A DNA stretch of 64,000 bases from Adiantum capillus-veneris. Its lineage: Eukaryota; Streptophyta; Polypodiopsida; Polypodiales; Pteridaceae. Positions within the stretch are counted from its first letter, which is position 1, and each line of letters starts with the position of its first letter. The position numbers and the translations under genes are program-made. Location: positions 79,540,343-79,604,342 of the forward strand of contig CM043950.1 of NCBI GenBank assembly GCA_014529385.2. Direction: 5' to 3'. Positions 11,280 through 22,853 of this stretch are shown piece by piece. Under the pieces are notes generated by a model. It saw nothing but the letters and a program-made list of their open reading frames with translations. It did no database searches and was not told the origin of the DNA.

Positions 11280-11887
11280 CAAGGACGGCTAGATGGACCA
11301 AGCAAAGGGGAGTAGAAGCCGAACAAAGCAAAGCAAGGGCAAGGCGAGGAAAGGGTAGTGCAAGGTTGAGTTCCAAAGGGGTAAAAATGGAAATGAAAAA
11401 AATAAAATAAGTAGAATGCCTAGGGGGCAATAGCGACATCGTTAATGCCCCCCCTCCCCCAAGTGCAAAAGAGAGAACAATGCACAGATAGAGCAAGGCG
11501 GTGTCCCTCCTAAAAGATACCAAAAATGGGTGCCATATGGACCAAATAAAGACGAGTTTCCCCAAATTGAAGGTCCCCCATTATAAAAGTAAAAAATTAA
11601 TCAAATTAGGGGCTTCTTCTTAGCTTTTTTCTTGGCTTGTGGATCCCGTTGAGAGCCTCCAAAGTGGAGCTTTTGGATAGATGAGTGTGCCTGTCAAGCC
11701 CTTTGCATTTTTCTTGCGTAAGTGGCCATGGTGATGCCAGTGTGAGTTTGTATAGGTGTTTTGTGGAGTGCAATCGAGTCGTTGTTGCCTCGCCTTGCTG
11801 TTGTTTCCCCTTCCCCCCTTCTCTTTCTCCTGCTCTGGTGTTTTTCCTCGGTGCCCACTACAAGAGGTTGTGTGCTCTTGTGACGCT

Positions 11888-12095
11888 GTTAGCGACAAAA
11901 ATACACTGGGTTTTTATAACCCCCGGCGTCGCTAATAGTGTCGCTACGAGAGCGTCGCTATATGAGACGCTATAGGCGTCGCTATATGCGTCGCTATAAG
12001 TGTCACTATATAGAGACGCTCATAGCGACGGTCATAGCGACGTTTACACAGAAGTCTATAGCGACGCTACAGAGCCATAAATAGCGACGCCCGAG
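11888..12095. repeat. Subterminal repeats of the CACTA element
   Basis: GTCGCTAT/ATAGCGAC words occur in both orientations about every 12-25 bp, often extended to GCGTCGCTATA. Subterminal motif arrays of this kind are bound by TNPA in En/Spm. An exact inverted repeat, CAGGGCATT/AATGCCCTG, sits just beyond it at about 12116-12134. Confidence 0.8.
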
Positions 12096-12458
12096 AGAAT
12101 TTTTTTTTGGTGACAGGGCATTGAATGCCCTGCCACCCATCAACCATATTGTACTTGATTCACTTTTTAAAAAAAGTGCAAGGGTAGATAATAGACCCAA
12201 AATAGTCACCCACAAGACGCATTGTTTGCAAAATTGAAAAGCGTAAATTTGACAATTGTACACATCATAGGCAAAATGAATTGATTGACAAATGTAATAA
12301 TGACAATTGTACAACATCATAGGCATAAAGAATTGATTGGCAAAATGAACTGCGGTGACAAATGTAATAATATACATTGTTCAAGAAGACGTATAAAATC
12401 CGTCTCATGATACATAAGCTATGAGAAACCCTAAACTAATGCTCTAAACTGACGTCGT

Positions 12459-13769
12459 CTAGTCAGACGTCTCATCGCGTCCAAGCGGCGTATCTGTCGG
12501 ATTCTGCAAAAAAAGACAATAAGACAGCTTTCAGTAAGTATAAACATATAACGACATTTATAAAACAATACAAAAAATAGAAAAGAGTAAACCCTAATAC
12601 TAACCATGCCGCCGCGAGAACTGAGAATGTCCATCAGGGCGTTTAAGCCCTTCCTGCCTGCGCACTCGCGCTCGTACGGTGTGGGATCACGTCCTGCCAT
12701 CGACCACTGTCAAAACATACAAAGAATTCATTATGTTAGAATTAAAAAACTCATAAACCCTAAACTATCGAACATAAAGAGAAATACGAAAACACTTACA
12801 AAATCGGCTTCAAATGATGCCCATCCACCGCTCCCCAAGTGGTGCGAGCTCCCTGCCTCTACTCGCGCTCTGGCTGCATCCTTTTGTTGCTTCCACTTGT
12901 CGGGATTCTCGCGCGCTACTTTCTTCACATTCTTCCAATCTTCTTTGGCCAGCCAATCTGGCCTGTTCCACCCATGCTTGATTGCTTTTTTCACTTCGGA
13001 ACGCTTGTGTTTGCAGTATTTGCGCATTCAAATCTTCATCAGGTCTTCATTGAAGCGCTGATCCCGTGTTGGAACAGGAAACTCATCATGAAGTATGCTG
13101 ATGACTCTGTTTTTTAAATCACTTGGTACTTCACTCCATTTGTTTAGTATGTACTGTCTAAACAGGTGAGAGCAAAGACCACGCATGCGTGAGATCACCT
13201 TCTTGCCGTCATCATCCATGATGATGCCGCCGCTGAAGTCGACGGAGTAAGGCAAGCCCTCTGGCCAGTACGCGTGAACCTGGGTGTCCCGGCAGGGGTC
13301 TCTAGCGGCGTGTCGATGGGGGTACGGACGTCAGGTGTCTCCACCGGCGTCTGGGCCGCGAAGCGAGGAGTGTCAAGTGGGGTGGCTCCTGGCGGAGTAG
13401 CTAGAGGTGTGTAGCTGCTAGGAACAGTCAGCCGTGCAAAACCTGGCGTAGATGGCGATGCTGTGGTTGGTGTGGGAGCGGGCAAAGAAGGGGAGGGTAA
13501 AGAGCCTCGTCGAACACGAGGCGGTGTGGAGGCATCGGTGGCGGAATCCCCACAACAACTGCCACCGCCACCACTAGAGCGCCGGTGTCTAGACGAGTGT
13601 GAAGCTCGTCTCGCCGACGTCGAAGCTTCGGAGCGCACCGAATGCTCCGAAAGAGAGGGAGATGCGGATGGAGTAGGAACGCGCGATGATGCGCCAGAGC
13701 GATGACGCTCCACGTACCACTGTCTCTGCTGCGGTGACAAAGAAGAAAGAAACTCCTCATCATCCATAC
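12459..13769 (-). pseudogene. CACTA accessory transposase gene (transposase_24-like), three exons
   Basis: Reading leftward, the first exon starts after an acceptor (TGCAG) at about 13770, with ATG at 13765-13767, and runs to 12800. It ends at a perfect donor, GTAAGT. Exon 2 is 12605-12706 (acceptor GACAG, donor GTTAG). Exon 3 is 12459-12503 (acceptor TTGCAG), stopping with TAG at 12459-12461. All junctions keep frame. The N-terminal part is rich in S, P and T with TPxxTP repeats. The C-terminal part (HGWNRPDWLAKEDW, NPDKWKQQKDAAR) fits the plant En/Spm transposase_24 domain. The gene is broken by an in-frame TGA at 13028-13030 and by a frame change near 13265-13290. Confidence 0.75.
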
Positions 13770-14039
13770 CTGCATTAAACAGACGAATATTTAAACTTAA
13801 TATTGAATGAATAGAGTAGACAATGACGCAAAGACCATTAAATACAATGACGTAATGACGCATATAAATACAATGACGCAATGAATTGAGTGATAGAAGA
13901 GGCAAGTCGAAAACTCATAATTTTCAATCAAAAGATGTGAGTGCGAGTAGAAAAGAGCGTTATACACCATGGAAGGTACTTAGAGAGCCAGAGCTTTTAC
14001 AACACGGAGCAAAATTGTTCAAATACAATATTTGTGGCT

Positions 14040-14350
14040 TTAAGAGATCTCTCTCTCATCCTCGCATAACTCAGCATAACTTCCGATATCTATATAGAGC
14101 TCTCCGTTTAAACACATATCCTCTATTTCATTTTGTAGCTCCTCTGCATGCACCCCATATAGAGTAGTAGCATCTTGATGCTCGTCTAGCACCACCGCAG
14201 TGGCTTCTGATTGAGCATCTTCTCTGATCTCCTCCATTGATGCCGTTGTGATTGGCACATGGTAGCCTCCATACGTCCTTGCACTACGAGGGGCTACCTC
14301 TATGACATACCACCAGTTTGATGTAGACTTTGTAGGATGAAATATTACCT
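14040..14350 (-). pseudogene. TNP2-like transposase C-terminal exon
   Basis: An acceptor-like CTCTCGCAG precedes 14350. The frame then runs VIFHPTKSTSNWWYVIEV to a TAA at 14040-14042. The hydrophobic segment with paired W residues followed by APRS resembles the DUF4216-type tail found at the end of plant CACTA TNP2 proteins. It sits upstream of the TNPA-like gene on the same strand, as expected for the family. The catalytic part is absent because the element is cut at about 14440. Confidence 0.5.
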
Positions 14351-14441
14351 GCGAGAGCCACATAACTTACATGAGAGCTTTAAAGCACATAACTTGTAAA
14401 AGGGGGATGTTAACTATTTACATACTTACTTGTTCACAGTA

Positions 14442-14814
14442 TACTATGTTGGAAGATAGGGTAAGTTGCATGTGAGTTAAGGTGCATTATTGGTGAGAGG
14501 TGGGGTAGCTTGAGGGGAGAGAGAAAGAAGAAAGGACAAGGGGAAGAGAGAGGGGGTTGACCTTTTGAGTGAAGGAGAGGAAAAGGGACACACAACGGGG
14601 CAATAGTGAACAAAAAGGAGGCAAGGTGGGGATGGGCTACTCCGCAGGCATGAGGTGGCCTATTTTACCTTTCTTATATATTTACATAATCATACTTATT
14701 TTTTTCTTACTTTTTCCAATGCCTTTTATCACTCCCTCCCTAAGAGGGGGTTTTCATGGGGTGGGGACAAGAGAAGAGGGGTATGGGAGCTTGGCTTGTG
14801 AAAAGACCCCATCA
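14442..14814 (-). mobile_element. Inverted fragment of the Tat-like LTR
   Basis: Read on the minus strand, this piece matches 1278-1670: TGATGGGG at its start (14814), the TTTTCACAAGCC block, and the tail up to GGTAAGTTGCATG (about 14463). Only the first quarter of the LTR is present. Its left edge abuts the truncated CACTA element, and its right edge is the intact LTR start. No polypurine tract stands outside, so it is best read as the outer end of a 5' LTR from a minus-strand insertion that later lost the rest. Confidence 0.8.
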
Positions 14815-15006
14815 CCACCAATAGAGGAATTTGAGACTGGATCTCAAATGAATCTAGATGTGCGATCGTATTGGGGCAACAAAGGATCTTTATAATCCAT
14901 GAATAGTCAACCCCATTCGCTAAGAACACTACCTTCCTACATGGGAGAGTACGAGACCAAGTTAGATGTGGTTGCAGTCCCATCACAAAGACTGTCTCCC
15001 AACAAG

Positions 15007-17188
15007 GCCATCGATTAAAAGGGGCTAGTAGATATTCTATCTACCCCAGTCACCTGTATTGTAATGTTAGCCGAGTTGCTCAGAATAAGACCAAACATGT
15101 GGGCTAATGTGGGTAAATGTGTAGAGAAATTTGGTGTAAAAACCCCAATGACTCAAATCGAGGAAGGCATCAAAGAGCTTGAAATGCCTCAACTAAATAC
15201 TAGGCCAGTGCCATTAAACAAGATAGGTGAGTATTACGAGGGAGAAGATGGAAACACCACCCTTCTTGTGGAATTCAATAATGTAAAAACCATGGCAATC
15301 CTTGACTGTGGAGCTGGTGTGGCCATTGCAACCAAAGAGGTTTGGAAAAAATGGGGAAAACCTGCCTTGATGTCCACACGAATAACCCTGCAGCTTGCAG
15401 ACGGACATAAGGAAAAGCCCCTAGGACTGCTAGAAAAAGTACTTATTACTTCTTGTGGCATTGAATATGAATACACTTTTGTTGTTTTTGACTTTGGCAA
15501 GAAGAAGAACTATGACATCATTCTGGGAAGACCATTCATGTGACAATTGAAAATGGTGCAAGATTGGGGTTATGGCCATATATACCCGAGACATATGGAA
15601 ACCATAACAAAGGTAAACTTGAGGGACCATAGCTGTAGGTATGTGACGAGAACACCGGTTGAGGAGATTGATTCCGCCACAGTAGCAGGATCAAAACTTC
15701 CAGCTTGGTTAGGTAAGCCTAAAGAACTGTGGATGTGTGGAGCTTCACAATGTGGTAGCTTGAAAGTTAAGGAATGTATCCTAGAGTAGGTTATAGAGGA
15801 TATGGACTATATCCCAAAACCATTTTCTGAAGAAGAGTTAGAGACTTTTGGATGGGAACACATCCTGGCTACTCTAGATGTGTGCGTCGTGGAGGATGCT
15901 CCCACAACAAAGTTTTGTGATGAAAATGGCTATGATGTCATTCCTTATTTTGCAGTGAGTGTAATCCAGGAAAACAAAGAGATCCAGACATCAACAAGCT
16001 CTCGAAATAAGGAGCAAACAAAGAAATGTGGAGAATCAAAAGATGAAGAAGCCGACGAGTTCTATGACTCTGTAGAACACTTCGAGCTTCAAGAAGATCA
16101 ATGACCCGGGAATCAATGTCATCACTACATGAATAAAGTGCATCAAAAGTGGATTCCAAAGTCCTCGGTGAAAACACAACCACCACAAGCATCCTCATAC
16201 ATGGCTCCTACTAAGGATGCAAAGACTCAGCTAGGAGGAATACGACCTGAGAAACGAGCTAACAATGCTCTAATCAATGGGCTAGAAAAGTCCTCCAAGA
16301 AACTACCACCCACGAGCAAATAGACAGTAACTTTTCACTACCAGCCAAAAAATCAAGGGAAAGTACAAGAAGTCAACCTTGCTGAGGATAGTAGCGATAG
16401 TGATGAATCTTACGACATCCCCTATCATCAACTCAGGCCATCACTATCACCAACCCCTTCAGCAACAACCATGACAGGTCAAAAGAACAAGACAACAAGT
16501 CAAAGCCAAAAAGCTCGACAAATAAGGATACCAAAAATCGAGATCAGCCAAAAACAGATATGGATCAAGAAGACAAAGATCTCTAATGACAAATCACAAG
16601 ATCCAACACCAAAACACAAACAAGGAAAGCATGCATGAACGGGTAAGAATATCACAAAGTCGCAAGCTTTCACAACTCAGGTTTGGGCTCCAAAGAAGTT
16701 GATTCAAGCACAAAAAAGTCAGGAATTCATTTGGATTCCAAAACAACCACAATATCAACTTTCAAAGCCTAAATCCCGTCCCCAACCAAGCGTACAAGGG
16801 CTGAAGCAAAGACCACTGTCGACTCACACAACAAAAAGGAGGATCCCAAAGAAGTCTCTTCAAATACAAAGGAAGCACGTGCAAGAATGGGTTCCCAAAC
16901 GAGCGTCAACAACAAAACAGCCAATAATCGGAAAGAAACGGGTCCCAAAGAAGAACAACAAAACTGCTGTCAGTGCATCGCCGCTTGAATTCTTACAATT
17001 CTTCCTACGATTACAGTACAGTTAGAAGAGATCAAGTCGCTTCAATCAAGCAATGATACAGGAGCTTCAAAGAACATTACATTGCTTAGAATAGGAAGCC
17101 TTGCCAACAAATGCCAATAAGCAAATTGCTTGTACACACATCTTGCACAACATAAATCTTTTCCATGCATTGACTGTGTATGCATAAT
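15007..17188 (+). pseudogene. Gypsy-type gag end/protease frame with long W-x-P-K tail
   Basis: One reading frame can be followed throughout, broken by stops at 15541 (TGA), 15787 (TAG), 16102 (TGA), 16321 (TAG), 16636 (TGA) and 17023 (TAG). The retroviral-type aspartic protease lies at about 15240-15560: AILDCGAG carries the catalytic Asp, with Cys where Ser or Thr is usual, and NYDIILGRPFM is the C-terminal signature. From 16129 on the chain is basic and Q/K/P-rich with recurring KWIPK, VWAPKK, FIWIPK and EWVPK motifs. No reverse transcriptase or integrase follows before the polypurine tract at 18712, so this looks like a non-autonomous derivative that kept protease. Confidence 0.75.
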
Positions 17189-18711
17189 AGGGCTACATTA
17201 CAAGGCCTGCATAAGCACAACTTTTAATTGCCCAAGAACAACACATACCCTTTGCGATACCCTATCGTAAAGGATGACTCCAAATAGGAAAGGGGGAGGC
17301 GTTTTGAATGTGGACCTAACATTATGACTATTAGAGGGCAATGTTTTGTGAGATGCATTGAATTTTTACGTTTTATTGTGATAATGTTTTGACAAAATTT
17401 AGAGTGTATGCCCTAGTTGTAGTGTTACAGAGGAGTATGGGGACAAAATCCATATACGAGTCCCTAGGGACAAGTGTATAGTGTGCATAGCATTTAGATT
17501 TCTATTTGAATGATTTTTCTTTTGTTAAGTGTTTTTTAAGATTTTCTTTGTTTATTATTAAGAAAAATTTTAAAAATCCATAATCCACATGAAAAAAAGA
17601 CTGACGAGAGGCCTGAGCACTACAAAGAGAAGAAGGTACAGGGAAACGATGAAACTTCACGAAGTATGTTTCAGTAGTAGCCACTACAACAGCAGAAGAA
17701 CTTGTCAAAAGCAGTGTCAACATGCAACCAGCAAGTCATACAAGTCAGAGTCGAGTAGCTAAGCCACAAAATGAGTGAGGTGTTAGTCCGAAAGCTTCAA
17801 GTAATATTCTCTCTGGTCTAAACGTCTTAGCTATTCTAGGTAGTGCTCAAGCTGGAAGAGTTGAGCATATTTACGTTGTGTCACTCATGCTGGTATAGGT
17901 GAGCAAAAGATTCGAAGTCTAAGTACATAAGTCTAGTGAAGTGAAGGAGAAGGTCCAAAAGACACTCACGTACTGAGAACAGTGAGATACGAGTGGAGAA
18001 ACTTCTACATCAACAACCCTTCTTGGAAAGGTGGAAGCTATTGAGACATGTGCTACATTTATTCCTCGAAACACCCATCATCTCATTCTTTCACATTGCA
18101 TGCTTTTGTTGACAAATTCCTCATATGCATATAGAGTGCCCCATAATTGGCACTTTCATCAGGCATTCTTTCCGTGTTTCACCCAAGAACTCACCTTTCA
18201 TGAACATGTACTTCACGTTCAACTACTCAACTCCAATAAGAGCGTATACCAAAGGCATTTTTTTCCCACCAGGTTTTTTCCCTTTGGTCATCCAGGTTTT
18301 AGACCCTAATCTAAAGACACCTATCACCATCCTCTTGTACCTATTCCTTATACATCAACAATAAGGAAATGCTACTCAAATCAACTGAAAAATGAATTGG
18401 AGCAGCAATTTCAGATCATAGCATACATCTCCTCAATGGCGAGTCGAAGAATATCACCTACAATGACACAACTACAGACAACACTAACAACATGATTGCA
18501 CAGGAACAAAGAAGTCCCCAATGAAGAAGAGCAGACATAAAAGTAATCAGAGGATCTCAAAAGATGAATGGTTATGATGACAGATGTCCACTCTAATGGA
18601 TCATAGTTCTTGTTATCGTTCAACAAAGTTACAAGCAGTGCAACAGATGAAGCCAAAACGACAGCAAAGACCACATCACCATCGACAATCAGGTTAGGTT
18701 GGGGATGACAT
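17189..18711. other. Non-coding interior between protease frame and 3' LTR
   Basis: No domain could be recognised in this 1.5-kb stretch, where RT, RNase H and integrase would lie in an autonomous gypsy element. A purine run, GGAAAGGGGGAGGCG (about 17287), looks like a polypurine tract but is not followed by a convincing LTR start. The longest frame (about 18031-18309) shows no known motif. Confidence 0.45.
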
Positions 18712-18729
18712 GAACGCGGAAGGGGGGAG
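18712..18729 (+). other. Polypurine tract
   Basis: GAACGCGGAAGGGGGGAG stands directly before an LTR-like start, TGTTGACC. Typical of the priming site for plus-strand synthesis; it marks the 3' end of the protease-only element. Confidence 0.75.
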
Positions 18730-19630
18730 TGTTGACCGTTGGGTCAACAACACAACATAACTCAAGTTTCGTACCAAAGTCTTATCTTTTGCAAGTTATG
18801 AAATGTTGCGCATTATCGCTATAAACGTCATTTGTAATGAGTAGTTATTCTAGTTTCAGAAGCCGGGGTGCAATGGCACTTCGAGATTGTAAATACAAAT
18901 CCATTTGACCCTTTCAACCCCATTTTTGGTTAAACCTAAGGTAGCCTTAGTATATAAGGTACCTAGGTCATTTTGTAAAGGAGACTTTTCTCATAATCAA
19001 AACTTAGCGCTGCCGTCTACTGTGTGTGAGAGAGAAAGAGAGTGAGCGTGAGCTTTATCCTCTTTCTACGCCTGGCTCGCTCAACACATTGGATATCCGA
19101 CTGCACCATTGCTGTAGGCTTAAGGAGAGCTACGCGATAACGCCAAGCATTCCACGCGAGACGAAGCGCACACGCCGATGCATCTATGAGCTATTTGTGG
19201 CCGTAAGTGTATCAATCGATGTCTGTTTTCTGCATGCTAGTAGTCTATAGAATTGTGGCGACATAAGCTACGCATAGGTACTCATAAATTTCAGTTTCGG
19301 ACACTTTCAAAATTCTGCTCTGTCATCCTACGCGTTTTTCGCAGATGGGTTTAGAGTGAGCGTTTTGAGTGTAGAAGCGTAGGGACAAGTGTACCCTAGT
19401 GAGGGGATGGTGTTCTTTAAGTTTCATACGAATCTGACATGATTAGGTGAGTTACCTTCCGTATGTGTGTATATGGCTAGGTGGTGTAGTTGAGAGCAGT
19501 GAGGTTCTTGATTGTGGTTTAGTTGGCCTTCCAGAGTGTTGTATGTGTAGGATGGTCTGAGCCTGACAAGCTAAAGATATTTCCTCCGTGTGCCTATCAT
19601 GTCATCTGTGTCCTCGATTGACATTATGTT
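18730..19630 (+). mobile_element. 3' LTR of the protease-only element (right end approximate)
   Basis: The LTR begins TGTTGACCGTTGGGTCAACA, a short palindrome (GTTGACC/GGTCAAC), immediately after the polypurine tract. A TATA-like TATATAAGG occurs at about 18951. The right boundary is uncertain: coding sequence of another gypsy element is recognisable from about 19664, and no second copy of this LTR exists in the window to fix the end. Confidence 0.55.
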
Positions 19631-19663
19631 GATCTAGGTAGTGTTTGCATGCACTTCATGGGT

Positions 19664-20334
19664 GTGTGAGTCGCTCCGTCCAACATCTCTCCTCTCAAGC
19701 ATGAGGATGTAATCCTAGGGGCACCATGGTTTGACCGCCTGGCTGCCAATGTTAAATTTCCTGAAAGGAGAATCTCCTTTAAGTTCAGGGAAAAAGACAT
19801 GTATATAAATGCTAAGGAAATGGGTAACACTATGCCCATTGTACATACACCAACTTTCAACAAGTCAATAAAGAGCTCTATTTCTGTGTACATGATTTTT
19901 GTTAAAGATTCTCAAAATGAACCTAACGCTTTAGCAAAAGAAAATAAAATCAACCAAAAGGAATTAGAGTTATCGAATTTTCTCAAGGGGTTTCAAGATG
20001 TTTTTATTGATGACATCCCTTGTGAGCTACCTCCTAAACGAGGTAATGATGACCATGCAATTGAACTTCTTCCAGGAAGTTCACTGCCTAACAAACCTCC
20101 TTATAGAGTTTCTCAAGTTCAACAAGAGGACATTATGCGGCAAGTGCATGAGTTAGTTGAGAAGGGCATGGTTAGGCCTAGCTCATCTTCGTTTTGCTCA
20201 CCTGTGCTATTAGTGCAAAAGAAAGACGGCACATATCGTATGTGTGTCGACTATAGAGCACTAAATAGGATCACTATCAAAAATAGGTTTCCTGTTCCAC
20301 GGGTAGAAGACCTTTTTGATAAGCTACAAGGATA
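19664..20334 (+). pseudogene. Chromodomain gypsy element: protease end and RT N-terminus
   Basis: The frame opens with the end of a protease ([11 protein letters not shown], about 19700-19730). It continues through a linker into [24 protein letters not shown] near 20220-20280 and the segment just before the first catalytic Asp. It stops at TAG 20335-20337, where the family has Gln. The left end is a truncation: gag and the protease active site are missing, and the preceding bases are unrelated. Confidence 0.85.
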
Positions 20335-21990
20335 GACCTACTTCAGTAGGATTGACCTAAAAAGTGGCTATCATCAAATAAGGATAGTTGATCAAGATAT
20401 TGTAAAGACCCCATTTCGCACCACATTTTGTCTTTATGAATACATTGTCATGCCTTTTGGCTTGACCAATGCACCAACCACATTTTTGCCGTAAAGACCG
20501 CATTTCGCACCACATTTTGTCTTTATGAATACATTGTCATGCCTTTTGGCTTGACCAATGCACCAACCACATTCAACTGCTTGATGGAGAAGCTGCTCAG
20601 GCCTCATCGAACCTTCACTGGAGTGTTCTTTGATGATATTATCATCTACTCTAATTCGTTAGACGAACACAAGCAACACCTCCAGGTAATATTTCAAGTT
20701 TTAAGAGAGAATAAACTTTATGTTAATCGAAAGAAAAGTGAATTTTTCTTGCAAGAGATTCAGTATTTAGGTCATATTATCTCTCAAGATGGCATCCAAA
20801 TGGATCCATCAAAGTTAGAGGTAATAAAAGGATGGCCTAAACCAAGAAATCTTCATGAACTAAGAAGCTTTATAGGTATGTGTGCATACTATAGACGCTT
20901 CATAGAAAAGTTCTCTCAAATTGCGGGACCATTACATGACCTAACAAAGAAAAGCATTAGGTATATATGGTTTGCTAAGGAGAACAATGCTTTCGAAAAG
21001 CTTAAATCTCAACATGTGCTTACACTACCGGATCTCTCAAAACCATTTGAGGTCCAATGTGATGCTTGTGGTGATTTCCTTGGAGCTATTTTGCTCCAAG
21101 AAGGGCACGCCATAGGCTATGAGAGTCGAAGGCTCGACCCTATTGAGCAAGCTCTAGGCATATACGAAAAGGAACTCCTTGCAGTTATACATGCCTTAGA
21201 CTCATGGAAGCACTATTTATTGGGGACTCCTTTCATTCTGCGAACGGATCACCAAAGTCTTAGGTACTTCATGACGCAGACCAAGCTCTCCGACAAACAA
21301 ATGAGGTGGGAAAATTTCCTTTCGCAATTTCATTTTCATATTGCTCACATTGCTGGCAAGCATAATCAAGTAGCTGATGCACTCTCAAGACGGCCGAGAG
21401 TGAATGCGGTTTCCATAGCAACTCACAATGATCTATCTTCAATGATAGATGAGTACGCTATTGATCCTGATTTTAGAGATGTGATTTCAACCCTTGCATT
21501 AGGGAAGAAAGAGGAACCATTTACTTTACAAGATGGTTATCGTATCTATGGCAATAGACTATGCGTTACTAACTCACTACGTGAGAAAGTAATGTATGAA
21601 TCTCATGCTCCACCGTATGCGGGGCATAGAGGGATTCAGTCTACCTTAAAGGGAATTGAAACATATTTCTATTGGCCTACCATGAAAGTGAACATACAAG
21701 AGTATGTTTCTAAATGTGTGGTATGCCAAAAGACAAAATTTGATAGAGGGAAGCAACTTCGATTGCTTCAACCCTTGCCAATCCCTAATTCACCATGGGA
21801 GAGCATATCCATGGATTTTATCTTTGGATTGCCTAAGTCTATCCATGGGAATACGGGAATATGGACGATAGTAGACACGTCAGTAAACAAGCTCATTTTA
21901 TACCTGTCAAAAAGACTATCAAAGCCCATCAAATGGCAACCCTCTTCATTTCACAAATTTTCAAGTACCATGTCTTGCCAATGTCCATAG
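20335..21990 (+). pseudogene. Chromodomain gypsy element: RT, RNase H and integrase N-terminus
   Basis: After the nonsense codon the frame gives [13 protein letters not shown] (first RT Asp). It is then disrupted by an 89-bp tandem duplication (20402-20490 repeated from 20491), and resumes with [10 protein letters not shown] and FFDDI (20626-20640). RNase H has QCDACGDFLGA, EKELLAVIHAL, RTDHQSLRY and VADALSRR. The integrase zinc finger is seen as HAPPYAGHRG and CVVCQ (about 21604-21730), followed by the first catalytic Asp in SMDFIFGLP. The frame is lost near 21880 through a small indel. Confidence 0.9.
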
Positions 21991-22376
21991 TGTCGGATAG
22001 AGATCCTAGAATGACCAGTAATTTCTGCAAGGGTCTCTTTGAGAATTTAGGAACAAGGCTAAACTTCTCTTCGGCCTATCATCCACAAACGGATGGCCAA
22101 AGTGAAATAGATAACCTAACAATTTTCGATCTACTAAAAGCCTATGTAACGGAAGTAGATCAAAGATCCCAATGGGAGAAGTACTTACCCTTAGTGAAGT
22201 ATTCTTACAATAAGACTGTACATACTTCCACGGTAAAAGCACCTTTCGAGGTAATTGAGGGGAGATCAAAAAGTCCCTCGCTGCAGATGAGTATAGCCGA
22301 GACCTACAAGAATCTTTTCAAAAGATTAAGGATTCTATCTCTATCTCACAACAAAGCCAAAAGGCTGTTGTGCTGA
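21861..22376 (+). pseudogene. Chromodomain gypsy element: integrase core, second frame
   Basis: This frame continues the integrase core after the frameshift near 21880. The second catalytic Asp is in IVSDRDPRMTS and the Glu in HPQTDGQSEI. With the first Asp in the preceding frame, all three DDE residues survive although the protein cannot be made. The frame stops with TGA at 22374-22376; the C-terminal part continues in another frame. Confidence 0.88.
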
Positions 22377-22589
22377 CAACAAGCACAGAAGAGACCAAAC
22401 CTTTAAAGAAAATGATTGGGTCTTATTAAAGTTTCCCAAGGTTTGATTAAGGCACACAACGGGCAAGAATCCTATGGGACACCAAAAGTACTATGCTAAA
22501 CTAGAAAAAAGGTACTATGGTCCCTTCCAGATTCTTAGGCCAATCAACTCAAGTTTCCCAATCATTGTCTCATACACAATGCTTTCCAT

Positions 22590-22853
22590 GTGAGCCTGTT
22601 AAAGCCTTACAAAGGAGAGCCACCTCAAGAACCAACTATTGAAGACCCACCGGAGATCGAGAACCAAGAGGAGGTGCTGCAGCCCGAGTCCATTCTCCGA
22701 CATGAAGACAAGGTATTAAGAGGCAGTAAGACTATTCGACGATATCTTATTAAGTTTAAGAATTATCCTTTTGAAGATGCTAGATGGATGCAAGGCATAC
22801 AATTAAAGGATAACCTAAACATTGTCAATGCTTACAATGCTTCCCAAGAGTAA
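22590..22853 (+). pseudogene. Integrase C-terminal chromodomain
   Basis: The frame carries ILRHEDKVLRGSKTIRRYLI followed by KFKNYPFEDARW. This is the beta-strand and aromatic pattern of a chromodomain fused to chromovirus integrases, where it directs insertion toward particular chromatin. It ends at TAA 22851-22853. The region between 22377 and 22590 is frame-broken but reads as the rest of the integrase tail (LLKPYKGEPP just before the chromodomain). Confidence 0.75.

Larger units (their letters stand above)
11856..14440 (-). mobile_element. CACTA (En/Spm) DNA transposon, truncated on the right
   Basis: The left terminus CACTACAAGAGG at 11856 matches the CACTA family end. It is followed by about a dozen short subterminal repeats of GTCGCTAT or its complement ATAGCGAC between 11888 and 12095, the usual binding region for the element's own transposase-accessory protein. 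Two minus-strand genes follow in the family order: a TNPA-like (transposase_24) gene and the C-terminal piece of a TNP2-like transposase. The opposite terminus is missing: homology ends at about 14440 against an inverted gypsy LTR fragment. Most of the TNP2 gene is therefore lost and the element cannot move by itself. Confidence 0.82.

Noticed and set aside
13195-13905. Single 236-codon proline/serine-rich protein
   Set aside because: Its C-terminus disagrees with the splice-supported frame. It is the first exon of the CACTA accessory gene read past a frame change.
17287-17302. Polypurine run GGAAAGGGGGAGGCG as a 3' LTR boundary
   Set aside because: The sequence after it does not start with a convincing LTR end, and a better PPT/LTR junction occurs at 18712-18730.
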